Shown here one piece after another: positions 20,641-32,295 of a stretch of DNA of 64,000 nt (its first letter is position 1; every line of letters begins with the position of its first letter). The notes beneath the pieces are model-generated. The model had not been told where the DNA came from. It did no database searches and saw nothing but the letters and a program-made list of their open reading frames with translations. Origin of the DNA: Meconema thalassinum (Eukaryota; Arthropoda; Insecta; Orthoptera; Tettigoniidae); contig OX336392.1 in NCBI GenBank assembly GCA_946902985.2, forward strand, positions 462,546,693 to 462,610,692, written 5' to 3'. Position numbers and translations under genes: made by a program.

Positions 20641-21870
20641 TTTCCATCTAAGCCATGGTGCCGAGTTGTGACCCGTTTTTTAACTTCTCGAACTCAAATC
20701 GACCAAATTGCCGTATATTTTAGATTTCGAGTTCGCGTACCGAACGGCTGAAAAACAAATCAAAGTGCTAATCAAGTATTTCTAGCGTAAGTGTAACTGC
20801 ATAGCGACAGTAAGCCTATTATGTTGCTTGATGATGAGAAGTCTAAACACGTACTAGAGACAAAAGTCCATCTGGATAGGTCATTATCCAGATCAGACAC
20901 TATAGAGATAACGACGAAGTATAACTTGTGATCGTTAAAAGTCACAAGAATCTTGTCATACACGTACGGTGCCGAACACATCCATTTGCGTACCGTACTC
21001 ACGACCTCCTCAAAGTCAGACCGCGCTCCAACGAAAACTCACGACCACAGAATAGAAGCTGTGAGAATTAAGCCAAATCGATTGCGAGTGGCGCTGATAC
21101 CTACTCGATACCTTCCACTTTGCTAGGCAACGGTCGAGAACAACGTCTGTAACGTTCCTAACGACATTTCTCCGTGTCTGTCTACGAGAACCAAGATTTC
21201 GTCAAAAAGACGGCGAGCGGAGCCTATTGCGTAACATCGTGATATTTACCTGCCCGACCGTGAGTCTCGTCAAACGGCCGGCGAGCAGCATGGATTGCGT
21301 AACATCTTAATATTTCAGTCTCGATTGCGGAACGCTGGGATATTGATCCGTGCCCGACTGCGAGAACAAGAAGAGTCTTGTCAAACGCACCTCGAACGCC
21401 ACCGATGCGTAACATTGCAATATTTCTCCATGCATGACCGCAAGAAGAACGGGAATCTCGTCAAACTGACCATGAACGGCGCCGATTGTATAACATCGCA
21501 ATACTTTAGTATTCTATATTCGACTGCGATAAAGTGAAACGTGTCAAACGTGTAATGTCACAATACAGTAGGCCCACCTCCCAGCATTGTTCCCCAGTAC
21601 CTAACCTCACCTCTAAGCCATAAGAACAGCAGAAATCTCGTTAAAAGTAGCATAATGGTTCCTACTTCAGCTGAATATCCTTCCCCATCACATTGAGCTT
21701 TGCAAATGTACCCATTGACATAAAAACATCAGCTCTGCTGGTCTTCTCGGTGAAAATAACAATGCAGGCTGAGTCCTGTCTGTAATTGTCTAGCAACGAG
21801 CGTGGCGCAGATGGGTACTGCCGGTGGTCAGCCAGACAAAGCAGTCGCATTCGATGCTGCCACGTCGTGA
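20641..21870. mobile_element. Eroded copy of the 24.2-29.5 kb hAT-like family
   Basis: About 20713-20802 (GTATATTTTAGA, GAGTTCGCGTACCGAACGG, GCGTAAGTGTAACTGCAT) matches 24262-24360 near the left end of the complete element. About 21730-21860, on minus, matches part of its transposase (VIFTEKTSRADV compared with LLFTEETCVSRQ at 29.2 kb, followed upstream by the same LADxRxYP residues). Ends are missing. The part between is taken up by a minisatellite. Confidence 0.55.
21171..21513. repeat. Minisatellite, about four diverged ~80-bp units
   Basis: Units share a framework of TCCGTGCCCGACTGCGAGAA, then TCTCGTCAAAC, then GGCGAGC and ATTGCGTAACATC, ending AATATTT. They start near 21171, 21249, 21348 and 21428 and differ by many substitutions and small gaps. 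No protein frame is conserved across units. Confidence 0.65.
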
Positions 21871-24187
21871 TGTTGGCAGGGTGGTGTATTCTTTGGAATA
21901 CACTGTAAGATAGAGGTAGCTTTTGCTGCTCTTTGCATTAATTCATTTCTTCCTTTTTCGCAAACACCAACAGTGATTTCTTACTTTTTCTTTTATTTAA
22001 GCACCTTGCTTACTTTCTTTGTAAGCTTGTTGAAAATATAACTTCCATGATCAACCTAGCGGCATCTAGCAGCTAACTGCTGAAGTTCCTGAACATCTCT
22101 ATGCTCAAGAGGACTTCCTTCTTAACCCAGCCACAAGATGTCGCCGCTATCTTCAGTTAACATCTCCATGCTCAAGAGGACTTCTACATCATCCCCTTCC
22201 ACCAGGCTTCGCTATTGACGCCTGCTATCAACTCCTTGAAGATTACTTTTAGTTTTATTTCCAAAGTTGGTATTTCATATGTATGTTCCTTTGGTTTTTC
22301 CCCCCACCCTCCTTGGTACCTCCGTGCTTCGTCGAGCTGCTCTCACTTCTGGGTCAGTCGTCAAACCATACAGTTGGAGCCTACTTCAGGCTTGTCTCCT
22401 GTCTACTTGAGACATTTTTAAATCAGGACGCCATGTCCTAATCCTAACGTCAACCGTCATCCAGATCATCATCGTTCTTCAAAATGAGCCAAGTACTACT
22501 ACAATGGTTTTCACTGTTTTAAATGTTTTTAACCCGATTTTATAGACAGTGTGAAATTGCTATGTGATGCAAAATCTGACTTCAAAAGATCTCCTTGATT
22601 TATTTGTAGCTACTTCAGCTAGCTTTCTAAAATGAAAAGGTACTTCTTGTACTGAGTATCTGGGAATGAGTTCTCACACCGTGGGAGTCTTATTAAACCC
22701 ACTGTCTATTAAAACTTAGCTTTCACCTCCGCGGGATATTCTGCTCAATTCTACTGTTCTCACAATTCTAGAATTTTCTACAGCAAGTATTTTTTTTGCA
22801 AGTAATTCCGTTAAGTGCCTTCCACCAAAATATGGGAATGCTTGTTCCTCACTGAGGAATTTATGTTGAAAATACTTCTGATCAGCATATAATTTGTCTT
22901 CCTTCGTTGGAAATTGTCCGCTGCATTCAACTACCATCTATAAAAGTCACAATGCAATAAACTTTCTCAACTTAAATTCAAATAGTGATCTCTACAATTA
23001 CAATAACTTTTCGTATGACAAACTTTCCTTGTTGCAATAGTGAATTTTTCAACGGACTACAGTGCATAACCGTGCCCATTCAACAACCATCCGTGTCACA
23101 TTCGAACGAAAGCTATAAATTACGGCCATAAACGTTTTCCTGATTCCCCTATTTCCTCCTTTCATACTCCTCACTAACACATTATAATAATTGTAAAATT
23201 TAGGTTCTTTTCAACGAGGTGACACTCTATAGAAGTGCCCTCCCATCTTTGTACTGTTTTTCATAAGTAATTTCTGCATCATTGGTGTCTAGTACACACC
23301 TCAAATCATATTGTTTTTCCTCTTTTCATTAGGGAATTCAATTATTTCTACTCACAAGTGAGTTTTCTAACTTTCCTTTTTCCAGGTTTCACGAAAGGGT
23401 ACTGGCCCCATTTTTCTCGTGATCCCTGCTTCAATACAAGAAGTTATAGAAACTTCTTCTTAATTCTCTCTTTTCTTGTTATAATTTCGAATTTAACATT
23501 TGTTCATACTTTTAGAACTACCATTAGGAATTATATATATCGTACCTGATTTATTGTTAAACTTTAAATTTGCTAATCTCAGCACTATTTTGAAATCTTA
23601 TATAGATTTGGTGCTTTCAAGAGGTTCCAAACCAAATTTTGTTAATTGCCTAGTGCAAACTTTAAATAATTTAAGAGGTCTGAGACCTCATAGGTTCAAA
23701 ATTTAAATTGTATATTTTACAGTTGTTAAATTTATCATATTTTTACGCATTGTTAAATAAATCAAACTATATCCTTTTGCTTCATCATTTTCTATAAAAT
23801 AACGATTAGGCAGGATCCTACCTCCCCTAACTCTACCCGAAAGCTCATTCTCGTTTTAAGAAACTCGAGCATCAAAGTAAAAAAGGTTCTACTATTTGTT
23901 GCATTTGAACGAAAACTCTCCGCAAAAACTTTCATAGCTAATTCTAACTAGCCAGTAAGGCAAGTATAGCTAGCTCCGCCAGCTTCCTGCTTGTTGAGAC
24001 TTTCTCTATAACTTTTGGTTGGTTTTCCAAATTTAAGTTTTTCTTATTGTCTAAACTTTTAGTCGGCACTTTGCTGGATAGAAGCTTAGCCTTTCTTGAA
24101 TGCAACAATTGGTGTTCTTACAAAAATTTAAAACCAAAGATTTTCAAAATCAATCAAATTGTTTTTAAAAGCACGGTAACTGCTTCA
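21871..24187. other. No recognised gene
   Basis: About 2.3 kb of AT-rich sequence. A 26-base word (AACATCTCTATGCTCAAGAG...) is repeated at 22092-22117 and 22159-22184 with one mismatch. Open frames of up to 74 codons carry no motif. LTR remnants are possible in 23.5-24.1 kb but no termini were found. Confidence 0.3.
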
Positions 24188-24535
24188 TCGCTACAGGGTG
24201 TCGAGCGATGGCCTTCTTTCAAATTCCCGTATTTTCCGTACGAAAATCCACTTAATTCCCGTATATTTTAGAACCCTCTAAGACTAGAGTTCGCATACCG
24301 AATGGCTGAAAAATGAATCTTAATGCGCGAATCAAGATTTTCTGGCGTAAGTGTAACTGCATTTTTGGAGACACTTCTGCAGCTCACGGGGGATGGCGAT
24401 ATTTAGGCCTAGCCCGTAGCGTGAGCAAAGCGCGCGCGAGTGAACTCTCTCGCAGATGGGATGGGATGCTACAAACACAAATAAAATACCGTTTACCTGA
24501 GGAGAGCTGATATAAATGACTGTTTTACTGAGGAG

Positions 24536-25254
24536 TAGTGATGTGCGCGAGTGACGCTTGGACTCGCGAAAATCGAGTCTAGCAGTTCCGAGTCTGAACG
24601 AGTAACCCGTGCGAAGGACTCTAGTCTCCACGGTGACGTCACGATCCGTACTTACGATATAGGACAGAATGCGGCCAAATTCCCAACACTCGCTAAACTT
24701 GCAAACGACTTTTCTACTAGTGATTTACAAGAGAAATCGTTTGCAAAATGCACACTATGCTTCATATTATAACGACTCTAGTTACCTAGAGGTAATGATA
24801 AAGAAGGAAATGTAATTTAAAAAATCAAGTTAAAAAAAACCTCTTCGCCGGGAAACGAACTCCAGCACGCTGCGTGAAAGTTAGCACCGTTTACCACTCA
24901 ACCAGAGATATCGATAAGACTACTGGCGTTATCAACAGCGATATATACTACTGCTTAGCAAATTATCACGTTGAAGGAAATTTCTATTTACTGTATTGCG
25001 TTCTTTCTTTCCGTCATCCGTCCACTGCTTGCCGGTTTCCAATTTTGAATATTCTATTGTATCACTGTGCATTGATGGGAAACGAATACAATACGTGGCC
25101 AAGGCGTACCGACATTACTATATATCGTATAGTTTCCATATATGGCTCACGGATAATGCTGACAGCGTTCTCGGCCTCGATTCCGGACTCGAGTATCTCG
25201 AGTTTTACGGTTCCAGACTCGATTCTTCGCGAGTCTACTCGCAGCCCATCACTA
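24536..25254. mobile_element. hAT MITE (719 bp)
   Basis: The ends TAGTGATGTGCGCGAGT and, reversed, TAGTGATGGGCTGCGAGT are imperfect inverted repeats continuing into ACTCGCGAA and AATCGAGTCT on both sides. CTGAGGAG (8 bp) is duplicated at 24528-24535 and 25255-25262. TAGTGATG termini with 8-bp duplications are a common hAT signature. No transposase is present. Confidence 0.85.
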
Positions 25255-27914
25255 CTGAGGAGGGTTGAGAGAGTAGAGAATAGGAGTGTCACATCTTCAT
25301 ATATATATTATTTCAGTAGTATGCATCCCTCCTGCGGCGCTCACAAGCGACCGATCGTGACAAATGAGCATTCAAATGAAAGAGAATAGACATTAGCAGT
25401 GACTTATTGCACGGACTTGCTAGTAATAAATATTTACTGGAAGTGATTGAATTGTATGGTACCGTAACCTTATAGAGCTTCCACGAGTTAAAATGGCATC
25501 GAAGCTTATGCATAACGAACTTCCGGTCCGCGAATCTCCATTTGATTTTCATTGGCAGTGAAACGTTCGTGATTATCTTCGTTATTATTTCGGATTGTGG
25601 TTTTGTTTTTAGGCGTCCAACTTATGAAATAATAACTAGAGGGTTGGCCTTTCATGAATATTCCAAAGACAAGTGTCTCCAAAAAGAGTAATTAGTAGAA
25701 CTTCGAATCAGAGACGACCATAACAAACACCTTGCCTACAAAGTGTGCGATTTGCACATTTCAAACGGCATTGGTCTAACATATCATAGACTGCAATAAT
25801 TAAGTTGGTGCAAATTATATATGTTATATGTGAGAATATTATTATAATTTGCTATCCGGTTGTTATATTGGCATATTATGCATTAACGTGACCCGTTTAA
25901 ATGCTAAATTGTGACGTAAGCTACGAGTTGTAGGCTATTCGCCGTACCGGTAGGCCTAATATTTACTAACAACGCATAGTTTCTTCTTTAATATTTATTT
26001 AATCATTATTATAATAGCCTATCTATTAACACTTATTTAACCAATAATCATTTTATAATTCTATACATATTCCAGGTATTGCATGAAAGCGATTTGATAG
26101 CACATGCGGCTCTACCTTAAAATCCAACCATGCCCAGTTTTCATTACATATGGATGATATTACCGCAAGTTAATAAACCAAACAACTGGCAACATATTTT
26201 TATTTTAATGCTCATTTACAACTTCACCCTAGTCTACGTTAAGTACCATACGGTAACCACTGAAAGGGTAGGGGGGGGTTATGACCCCAATTTCACAAAC
26301 GAACGGACCTCATTTTGCATGAATTATGGAACTCGAATCCTAATGGAGGTATGGATTGTCTGCATTTAGAAATATGTTAGTCAATAATTTAAAACAAGAT
26401 GCCAGAAAACTAAATACAAAAAGCTGCGGGCCTACTACGGTGTTAAGTTGCTCCGTGAAAAAAATACACTTCGCCAAGATTATACGACGTGCATACAGTT
26501 AAATACAATCATCCAATTGGAGGAACACTTTCTTTGTCACGATCTTATAAGCAATTAAAACATAAACTGCTGCAATTTACGGGAAAATGTGCAACATTTA
26601 GAGACTATGAGTGTTGTATGTGGCACAACGTTAGCTGACATTTCGCATCATTAATACATAAGGAATGAACACATGCAGAGCCTTCTGACTGCACACAGCT
26701 GAAGACCATATCATTTTACTTTCTCTTAACAACAATAAGTTGCTTAGTTACATGCAAGGAAAATTGTAGTACACACTTCCCATTGCTTCCATTACCTGAC
26801 TACTAAACCAGAAGCTGGTAATGCATAACCATACGCCGGTGGCGCGTCCTTTGGCAAATGAAAGATCGAAAGAAAATGCAAGCACTATAGGAGCCCGGAA
26901 GAAGGCGATACAATCTTCTCCACTACTGAAAATAGTCAAAATACCCTTTGTAATAATGAATAATAATTTTGGGGGTCATGTAGCAATAAATGTTACCCAC
27001 CCACTATCCCTTTTTAGATCACGACTTTTATAGTAAAATTGGAGGTGTGTCCGCTATTGCACGCGTAAATTATGGGACAAATACAGTATTGCTAAACCCG
27101 CGCATTCGGTACTGACAGCCTTCCTGTCACTTTGCCCCGCTTTTCCTCTCCGCAACCTACGGTCGCCACATAACAAGACCCTACGACCAACCGCCACACG
27201 GCAAGAATTCTGAGCATGCTTCTCACCTGCACCCTGTATTTCGAAGGAAACAACGCGAAGGATATGCCGGGAGCTTGGAACAGCTGAGCTGAGTTGCTAA
27301 GTTTTTAGAGTTGTTGTAAATCAGCTGATTTGAATAATACACAGTGCTATATACATCAGATATTATTTTTGTACAATTATACGTAATATATTTTAAAAAA
27401 CGGTCCTGAGTCAACGCCGAGGACATTCAAACAGAGAAATACGATACTTTTAGATGAATAAATGAATTACACACCGAAGCTATGATACCTTTATCATCTG
27501 TATTCAATTCAATAAATACGACAAAGAGGGCAAATACTCTACAGCTAATGAATATAAAAACACTCACCATGCAATGATTATCCTTTAACATGAAACAAGA
27601 GTCTGAGTGGAGGTCGTTCACAGCTTACTGCAGTAGTTGACAGATAACACCATGCACACTCACTTATTCGCGACTCTCTACGTTTAATATTAGCTTTCGT
27701 GACAATACAAAAGTAAAGTTAAGGTAAATACATATTTAGCACTGAGCACTCAAACAAGCCCCTCTGTGGCGATATTATTGCCGTGGTTTTATATTTTCGA
27801 GTTGTAGGCTATTGAATGACGGACGGTATTTTGAGCACTATGAAGGGAAACAATAGCCTGTGGTCTATTATCGATTGACGCAAGCGAACTGACACCAATA
27901 ATAAATTATCCTCA

Positions 27915-28185
27915 GTCACTTGGCAAGGGTTTCTTTGACACCCTCCATTCCTTCACTGTCCCTATCATCATCACCACCATCATTGTCTTTGTCTGAGCTT
28001 GATGAATTGCCAAGGTTAATAATCATTTCATCCACCGCAATATCCAGACCACCTTCAGTATTTCATTCTGTACATGCTGTACGGGATGTGTCCAGTCCTC
28101 GGGTCGAACTTCGGCGAAGTAAAAGTAACGAAACAATGACAATGAAAGGAAATCCGACACAGACAGTGGTTAACAAGTGACTGAA
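27915..28185 (-). pseudogene. Acidic C-terminal tail coded by the hAT-like family
   Basis: On minus the frame reads ...LDIAVDEMIINLGNSSSSDK then DNDGGDDDRDSEGMEGVKET, ending LAK and stop. The copy at 40403-40684 keeps the same frame with few changes, including the stop position, and the differences between copies fall in a way consistent with a once-coding frame. The role is unknown. It lies downstream of the transposase remnant, so it may be its C-terminal end or a separate small product. Confidence 0.45.
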
Positions 28186-28429
28186 ACAATGCCTGCCCAT
28201 ACGAGAAGAATTCTGTCACTCGTGTGGTGTATTTTGTAGCCACATGTTGGTAACGGGTGGTTGATAGTAAAATGTCGAGAGCTGTGAGATATTGTTTGTA
28301 GTTTTTGAAATGTATGCATGTGTAACGCATTTGCATTGAGTGTTTACACGGACTTAAATAAGTCACTTTGACAAATACAAGATTGTTACTAGGAACTTCA
28401 GTTATACAAAGCACAAAATTAAATACTTT

Positions 28430-29301
28430 TGACAGTACTTTTTTTTCCTTCCTGGAGACCTTCCGTGGTTTTTCTTTCGACTGCCACCTTAGCCGTCGCA
28501 TCGCACCTGTTTTGTTTCCTTCAAGACGGCGTAGAGTTTCATGCAGTATGTACTCTTGCTCACGGTTATCTTTTCTACTGCACCAGCTGCCATCACAGCG
28601 TCCTGAACAGTAGGCTATGCATGCCAATCAGACTTGCTTCTTTGAGATTGACGATCATGCACTCCTTGTTCAGGGAGAAACCTCTGTCTAGAGCTGCATT
28701 GTTATGATACAAAATCAGTATCATTTTAACGAAGCTTGTGAGATCGTTTTTGGCAGGAAATGAGGAAGGTGCTGAAGCCACTAATTCAGACCACAGCACG
28801 TCGAGCCGTGGCTCTTTTCCGTCGAACTGCTTCAAACACGCAGTAACGGAGAGCAGTCTCAGAAGTGCGGAGTAGCTGCTCTTGATGCGGTCAGCCATTG
28901 CGCCAGTAAGCAAATACTCCTGATTACAAAGAATTTCCAGGGCAATGACGATCGTAACTTCTTCCAACTTAGGAGTCTCAGCGACCCCTATAGTGTCTAG
29001 GCAGGAAATAGCACGGGTCTCTCGTGAGCAATAGTTGACCACTCTTTGATTTTTTCAGCCATAGGATACGAATGTACAATTTTCGGCAGTTGGTGCGAAA
29101 TTGCAGCACATCCGCGTCTGGAATTTTCTGATATCTTGATCTGTTAGCTTCATTAAGGGCTGCTCTTGTCGAGAAACACAGGTCTCCTCTGTGAATAACA
29201 ATGCCGACTGATTCCTGTATGTCATTGTCAGCAACGAGCGCGGCGCACGTAGCCCCACGCGTAGAGGGTACGGCCGGCGGTCGGCCAGGCAAAGTATGCA
29301 T
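28430..29301 (-). pseudogene. hAT-like transposase, C-terminal half, with frameshifts
   Basis: Minus-strand pieces in order: ALNEANRSRYQKIPDADVLQ and FRTNCRKLYIRIL, then an eroded middle with LDTIGVAETPKLEEV. Next is SFPAKNDLTSFVKMILILYH, NNAALDRGFSLNKECMIVNL and KEASLIGMHSL. After a stop comes DAVMAAGAVEKI and a Lys/Arg-rich end. The segment GFSxNKE...NLxExSLI followed by YDAVxAxGGxE is a hallmark of a hAT transposase group found in insects. These lie near the C-terminal dimerisation region. Several stops and frame changes make it inactive. Confidence 0.7.
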
Positions 29302-29523
29302 TCGACGTTGGCTGGGTTCTCATCCCGCTTAGCGCTCTATCGGTGGCGCAAATTACGTGTGGCAGCGCGGTCTGCAGGCGAAATAGAAAATTGAGCGGGA
29401 GGACTCTGCCAAGCGTTCAGGGGCTAAGAAGTCGGGCATTATGAGACTTTTCAAGATTTCCCGTATCAAGTGCGAATTTCCCGGGTCACTAAAATTCCCG
29501 TATCGCTCGACACCCTGTCGCTA

Positions 29524-29994
29524 CCTTCCTGGAAGCATTCGGTCGCTCCTTGGAAATTCTACAATTCCAAGAACTAAAAACATCACGGCGAATTTAAATT
29601 ATTTGTGCCTTTCCAAACCGTTGATTAAACCTGATTCCTTTTAAAGGATATACGACAAATCTGACATTCTTTGTCTTGCCAGACTACCACCCTTCCCCAT
29701 ATTACCCAAGTTTAGGCTGGGAAGGGAAAGCACAAACTTCACTTGCTTGAAAATAGCTAAAGCTCCAGCCGCATTTCCCGTTAGCTACGGCCAGGTCCAT
29801 ACCCACTTTATATGCTTCACGGGCTTTGCAGTGACACTCGTCTCTAAATATTGGCTTAAATTTATTTTAGTTTGGAGTTGGACTCTCGTCCTATTATCCA
29901 CACTTGTTCCTTAGTCCGAAACCCACTTCCCTTTACTTCGCTCTTCATCTTCCCTTGGGGGTAGGATTAATTCCTAGCAAAAACCTACCCACAG
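29524..29994. other. Segment between two hAT-like right ends; no gene recognised
   Basis: A long, slightly pyrimidine-rich stretch with no conserved open frame. It could be LTR-derived sequence, but no TG...CA ends with a duplication were found. Confidence 0.3.
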
Positions 29995-30193
29995 GGCTCT
30001 CACCTCGCATTGCGCTCTAAGTGGCGGTGGCGCAAAATGCGGCGAGGTCTGCAGGTGAAATAGAAGGCCGAGTGGCAGGACTCGACTGAGCGTTCGCAGG
30101 CTGTCTTGCATTATGAGACTCTTCCAAGATTTCCCGGATCAAACGCGAAACTCCCGTATATTTCCCGCATATCCCGTATCGCTCGACACCCTG
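29995..30193. repeat. Second, isolated right end of the 24.2-29.5 kb hAT-like family
   Basis: About 200 bases align with 29310-29517 in the same orientation (shared GGTGGCGCAAA, GGTCTGCAGG, GAAATAGAA, TTATGAGACT) and end with ATCGCTCGACACCCTG at 30193. The right flank TTAGCT does not match any duplication, and no left end is nearby, so this is a fragment. Confidence 0.7.
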
Positions 30194-30375
30194 TTAGCTT
30201 ATGCACCACAGTAAAATTCAGCTGTGACGAGATTTTCAGAATTGCAAAATTATAGTTTGCCCCTACCCTTTTCCCTGTTTACTGAGTGTTAAAAGATTTC
30301 ATTTAACAAATTTCAAACCTTCAGCATAAAGATTCAAATTTCACCTATTTTTTTGGCCTGTTTGTAAATTAATTA

Positions 30376-30984
30376 CCGTATATACCCGAATGTAAGACTA
30401 GGTTTTTTCCCACTTTTTGTGTTATAAAAATTTGGGGTCGTCTTACATTCAGGGTATTAAAAAAGATTTTTTTTTAATTGTTGTTATTATTTGCAAAGTA
30501 GTATGTGGTGTTGGCATCTTGTAACTCGCAACAAATCAATGCGTTAATGAAGATTAAAATATGGTTTGTTATGTTTAATTACCATGCATATACAAATAGC
30601 GTACATTTTGAGGTTAGGATTTACGCATACACGTCATTTTAAGCGGATAAATTATTTGTTAGAAAGCATACGGAAATATGTTTTAAAACAATCTTTACAA
30701 GAACAACCAGTCAGTTTTACGAGCAGTAATTGAGTGATCAACGAATCTTAATTTCATAACGTCTCCCATTCTTGAACAAAGAAATTCTAGAGTATGTCTT
30801 GGAAAAAGCGGGCAGAGGGATTTCTGATAACACGAGACGTTATAAAAATGAAAGCACGACCTTAAGGGCATATATTGTGCAAGTTATGAGTTAGCGAGTA
30901 TTTTTTTGAAAAAATCTGGAAGAGGCAGTAGATAACTAGGCCTCGTCTTATATCCGGGGTCGTCTTACATTCGGGTATATACGG
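30376..30984. mobile_element. TA-flanked MITE (609 bp), pogo/Tc1-like
   Basis: Inverted ends CCGTATATACCCGAATGTAA are perfect for at least 20 bases, and TA lies outside both (30374-30375 and 30985-30986). Internally, about 30770-30880 reads on plus as LEYVLEKAGRGISDNTRR, like the helix-turn-helix start of a pogo-type transposase, so the MITE probably derives from such an element by internal deletion. Confidence 0.8.
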
Positions 30985-30989
30985 TATTT

Positions 30990-32295
30990 CAAATTATAAT
31001 GGAGATTCATCCAGTTTTATGATATAAATATTTTTCTTGTCACATTATTCTGTTATTCAGATGATATGATTGCCATTATCCGTGTATTACCATACGCGAG
31101 TGGGCGATACGAGCAGGATAATGAATTGTGTAGCCAATAGCCTTCACCCAAAATCCAATGTAAGAAGACACTATTGGCCGCGCAGACTCGCCAAGTTTAA
31201 AATCTGCCCAAGAACGTTATGGTTTCATATCTTGTCAAGTCTGGTTTGCTGCATTCTTTTGTTTTGTATTGCGGGAAGTGGTGTTTGAGGCATTGTGTTA
31301 TTTGAGGCTGTTTCTTGTGTTTTTGTTTCAGTTTAAACACATGTAATTTGTTGCAAGAACTGTCAGCGTTCGTGTATCCCGTTATTTGTATATTAACCAC
31401 GTGCTCGGATGTGTTTACAACTTGCTGTTGGCGAGATGTGATTGTTCAGCATCACCATTCATTCCCTAATTGATGTGTTATCCCTCCCTATGTTCAAATA
31501 AAAATTGCGTTTGCATTTCCATGTCTGATTCGCCTTTACCATTCTATTTCATCGATACCACGGTTTTTGCTTAGTAAGGGATAGAAGTGAAAGTCATTAG
31601 GGGGTAGGGAATAATGGCGGATAAGAGAGTTAGATATTGAGGTTTTAAGAGGCGGAATTACGAGGTCATCTGCCTAGTGGATAAGTGAGATCACGGCAGT
31701 CGCATGATGGGCAATTTGATGATGAACATTGCAACAATTGTATGGAATAGACAAAGTATCACACATGAAAATGCAAACTTTATTTTAATTTTAAGATAGC
31801 GAGGGAGAATGCACCAATGAGGAAATGACTGATGATGCTGAACAATCACATCTCATTAACATTGTCAGTACAACTGAGCACATATTATTCACATTAATAT
31901 ACCAATAACGTGTTACACAAATGCCAACGGTCCTTGCAACAAATGAAATGTCTAAATAAACAAAAATAGAAGAAGACTGCCGCAAACACCACTTTGAAGC
32001 GCAAGACAAAGAATACAAAACAAAAGAATACGGCAAAAGTGACTAGACAAGACATGAAACCACAACTTTCATTGGCGGATTTTAAATTTGGCGCTTCTAC
32101 TCGGCCAATAGTTAGACATCTTATATTGGATATCGGGTGAAACCTATTGGCTACACAATTTGATATCCTATCCAATCGCCAACGGTACATGTATGCAAAA
32201 TGGAGGTCACATCGTCTGAATAACAAAATAATGTTAAAAGAAAAATATTTTTGTAATAAAAGAGGATGAATTTGAGTTATAATTTTATAAAAATA
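30990..32295. repeat. Large inverted pair of MITE copies (~530-bp arms)
   Basis: About 30990-31525 and 31760-32295 are diverged reverse complements (shared GAACAATCACATCTC, ACAAATGCCAACGGT-like words, TTCTTGCAACAAAT and TATTGGCTACACAATT). A third copy forms the body of the complete element at 47105-48109. The two arms therefore look like two insertions of that family in opposite orientations, or a fold-back derivative, without their own terminal repeats. Confidence 0.65.

Larger units (their letters stand above)
24188..29523 (-). mobile_element. hAT-like DNA transposon (5.3 kb) with 16-bp perfect termini and 6-bp target duplication
   Basis: Termini CAGGGTGTCGAGCGAT are identical inverted repeats at 24194-24209 and 29502-29517. 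TCGCTA flanks both ends (24188-24193 and 29518-29523), a 6-bp duplication rather than the usual 8. Subterminal CCCGTAT words recur on both sides. The transposase remnant lies on minus at the right (28.4-29.3 kb). A hAT MITE (24536-25254) is inserted near the left end. The centre (25.3-27.9 kb) has no domain I can name, apart from a faint THAP-like stretch near 25740 (VCDLHI) and a Leu-rich heptad stretch near 26470. Other pieces of the family lie at 20.6-21.9, 29.99-30.19 and 40.3-42.0 kb. Confidence 0.8.

Noticed and set aside
21171..21513. Regularly spaced repeats that could suggest a CRISPR array
   Set aside because: Units are diverged, with no identical repeat and no unique spacers, in a eukaryotic genome; a minisatellite is the right reading.
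25740..26600. THAP domain and leucine zipper of a P-element-like transposase
   Set aside because: Only a few residues resemble THAP (VCDLHI) and the zipper; the Cys-Cys part and catalytic domain are not visible, so no call was made.
31070..31400. Small protein-coding genes in 31.0-31.4 kb
   Set aside because: The open frames lie in one arm of a MITE-derived inverted pair and are not preserved in the other two copies.
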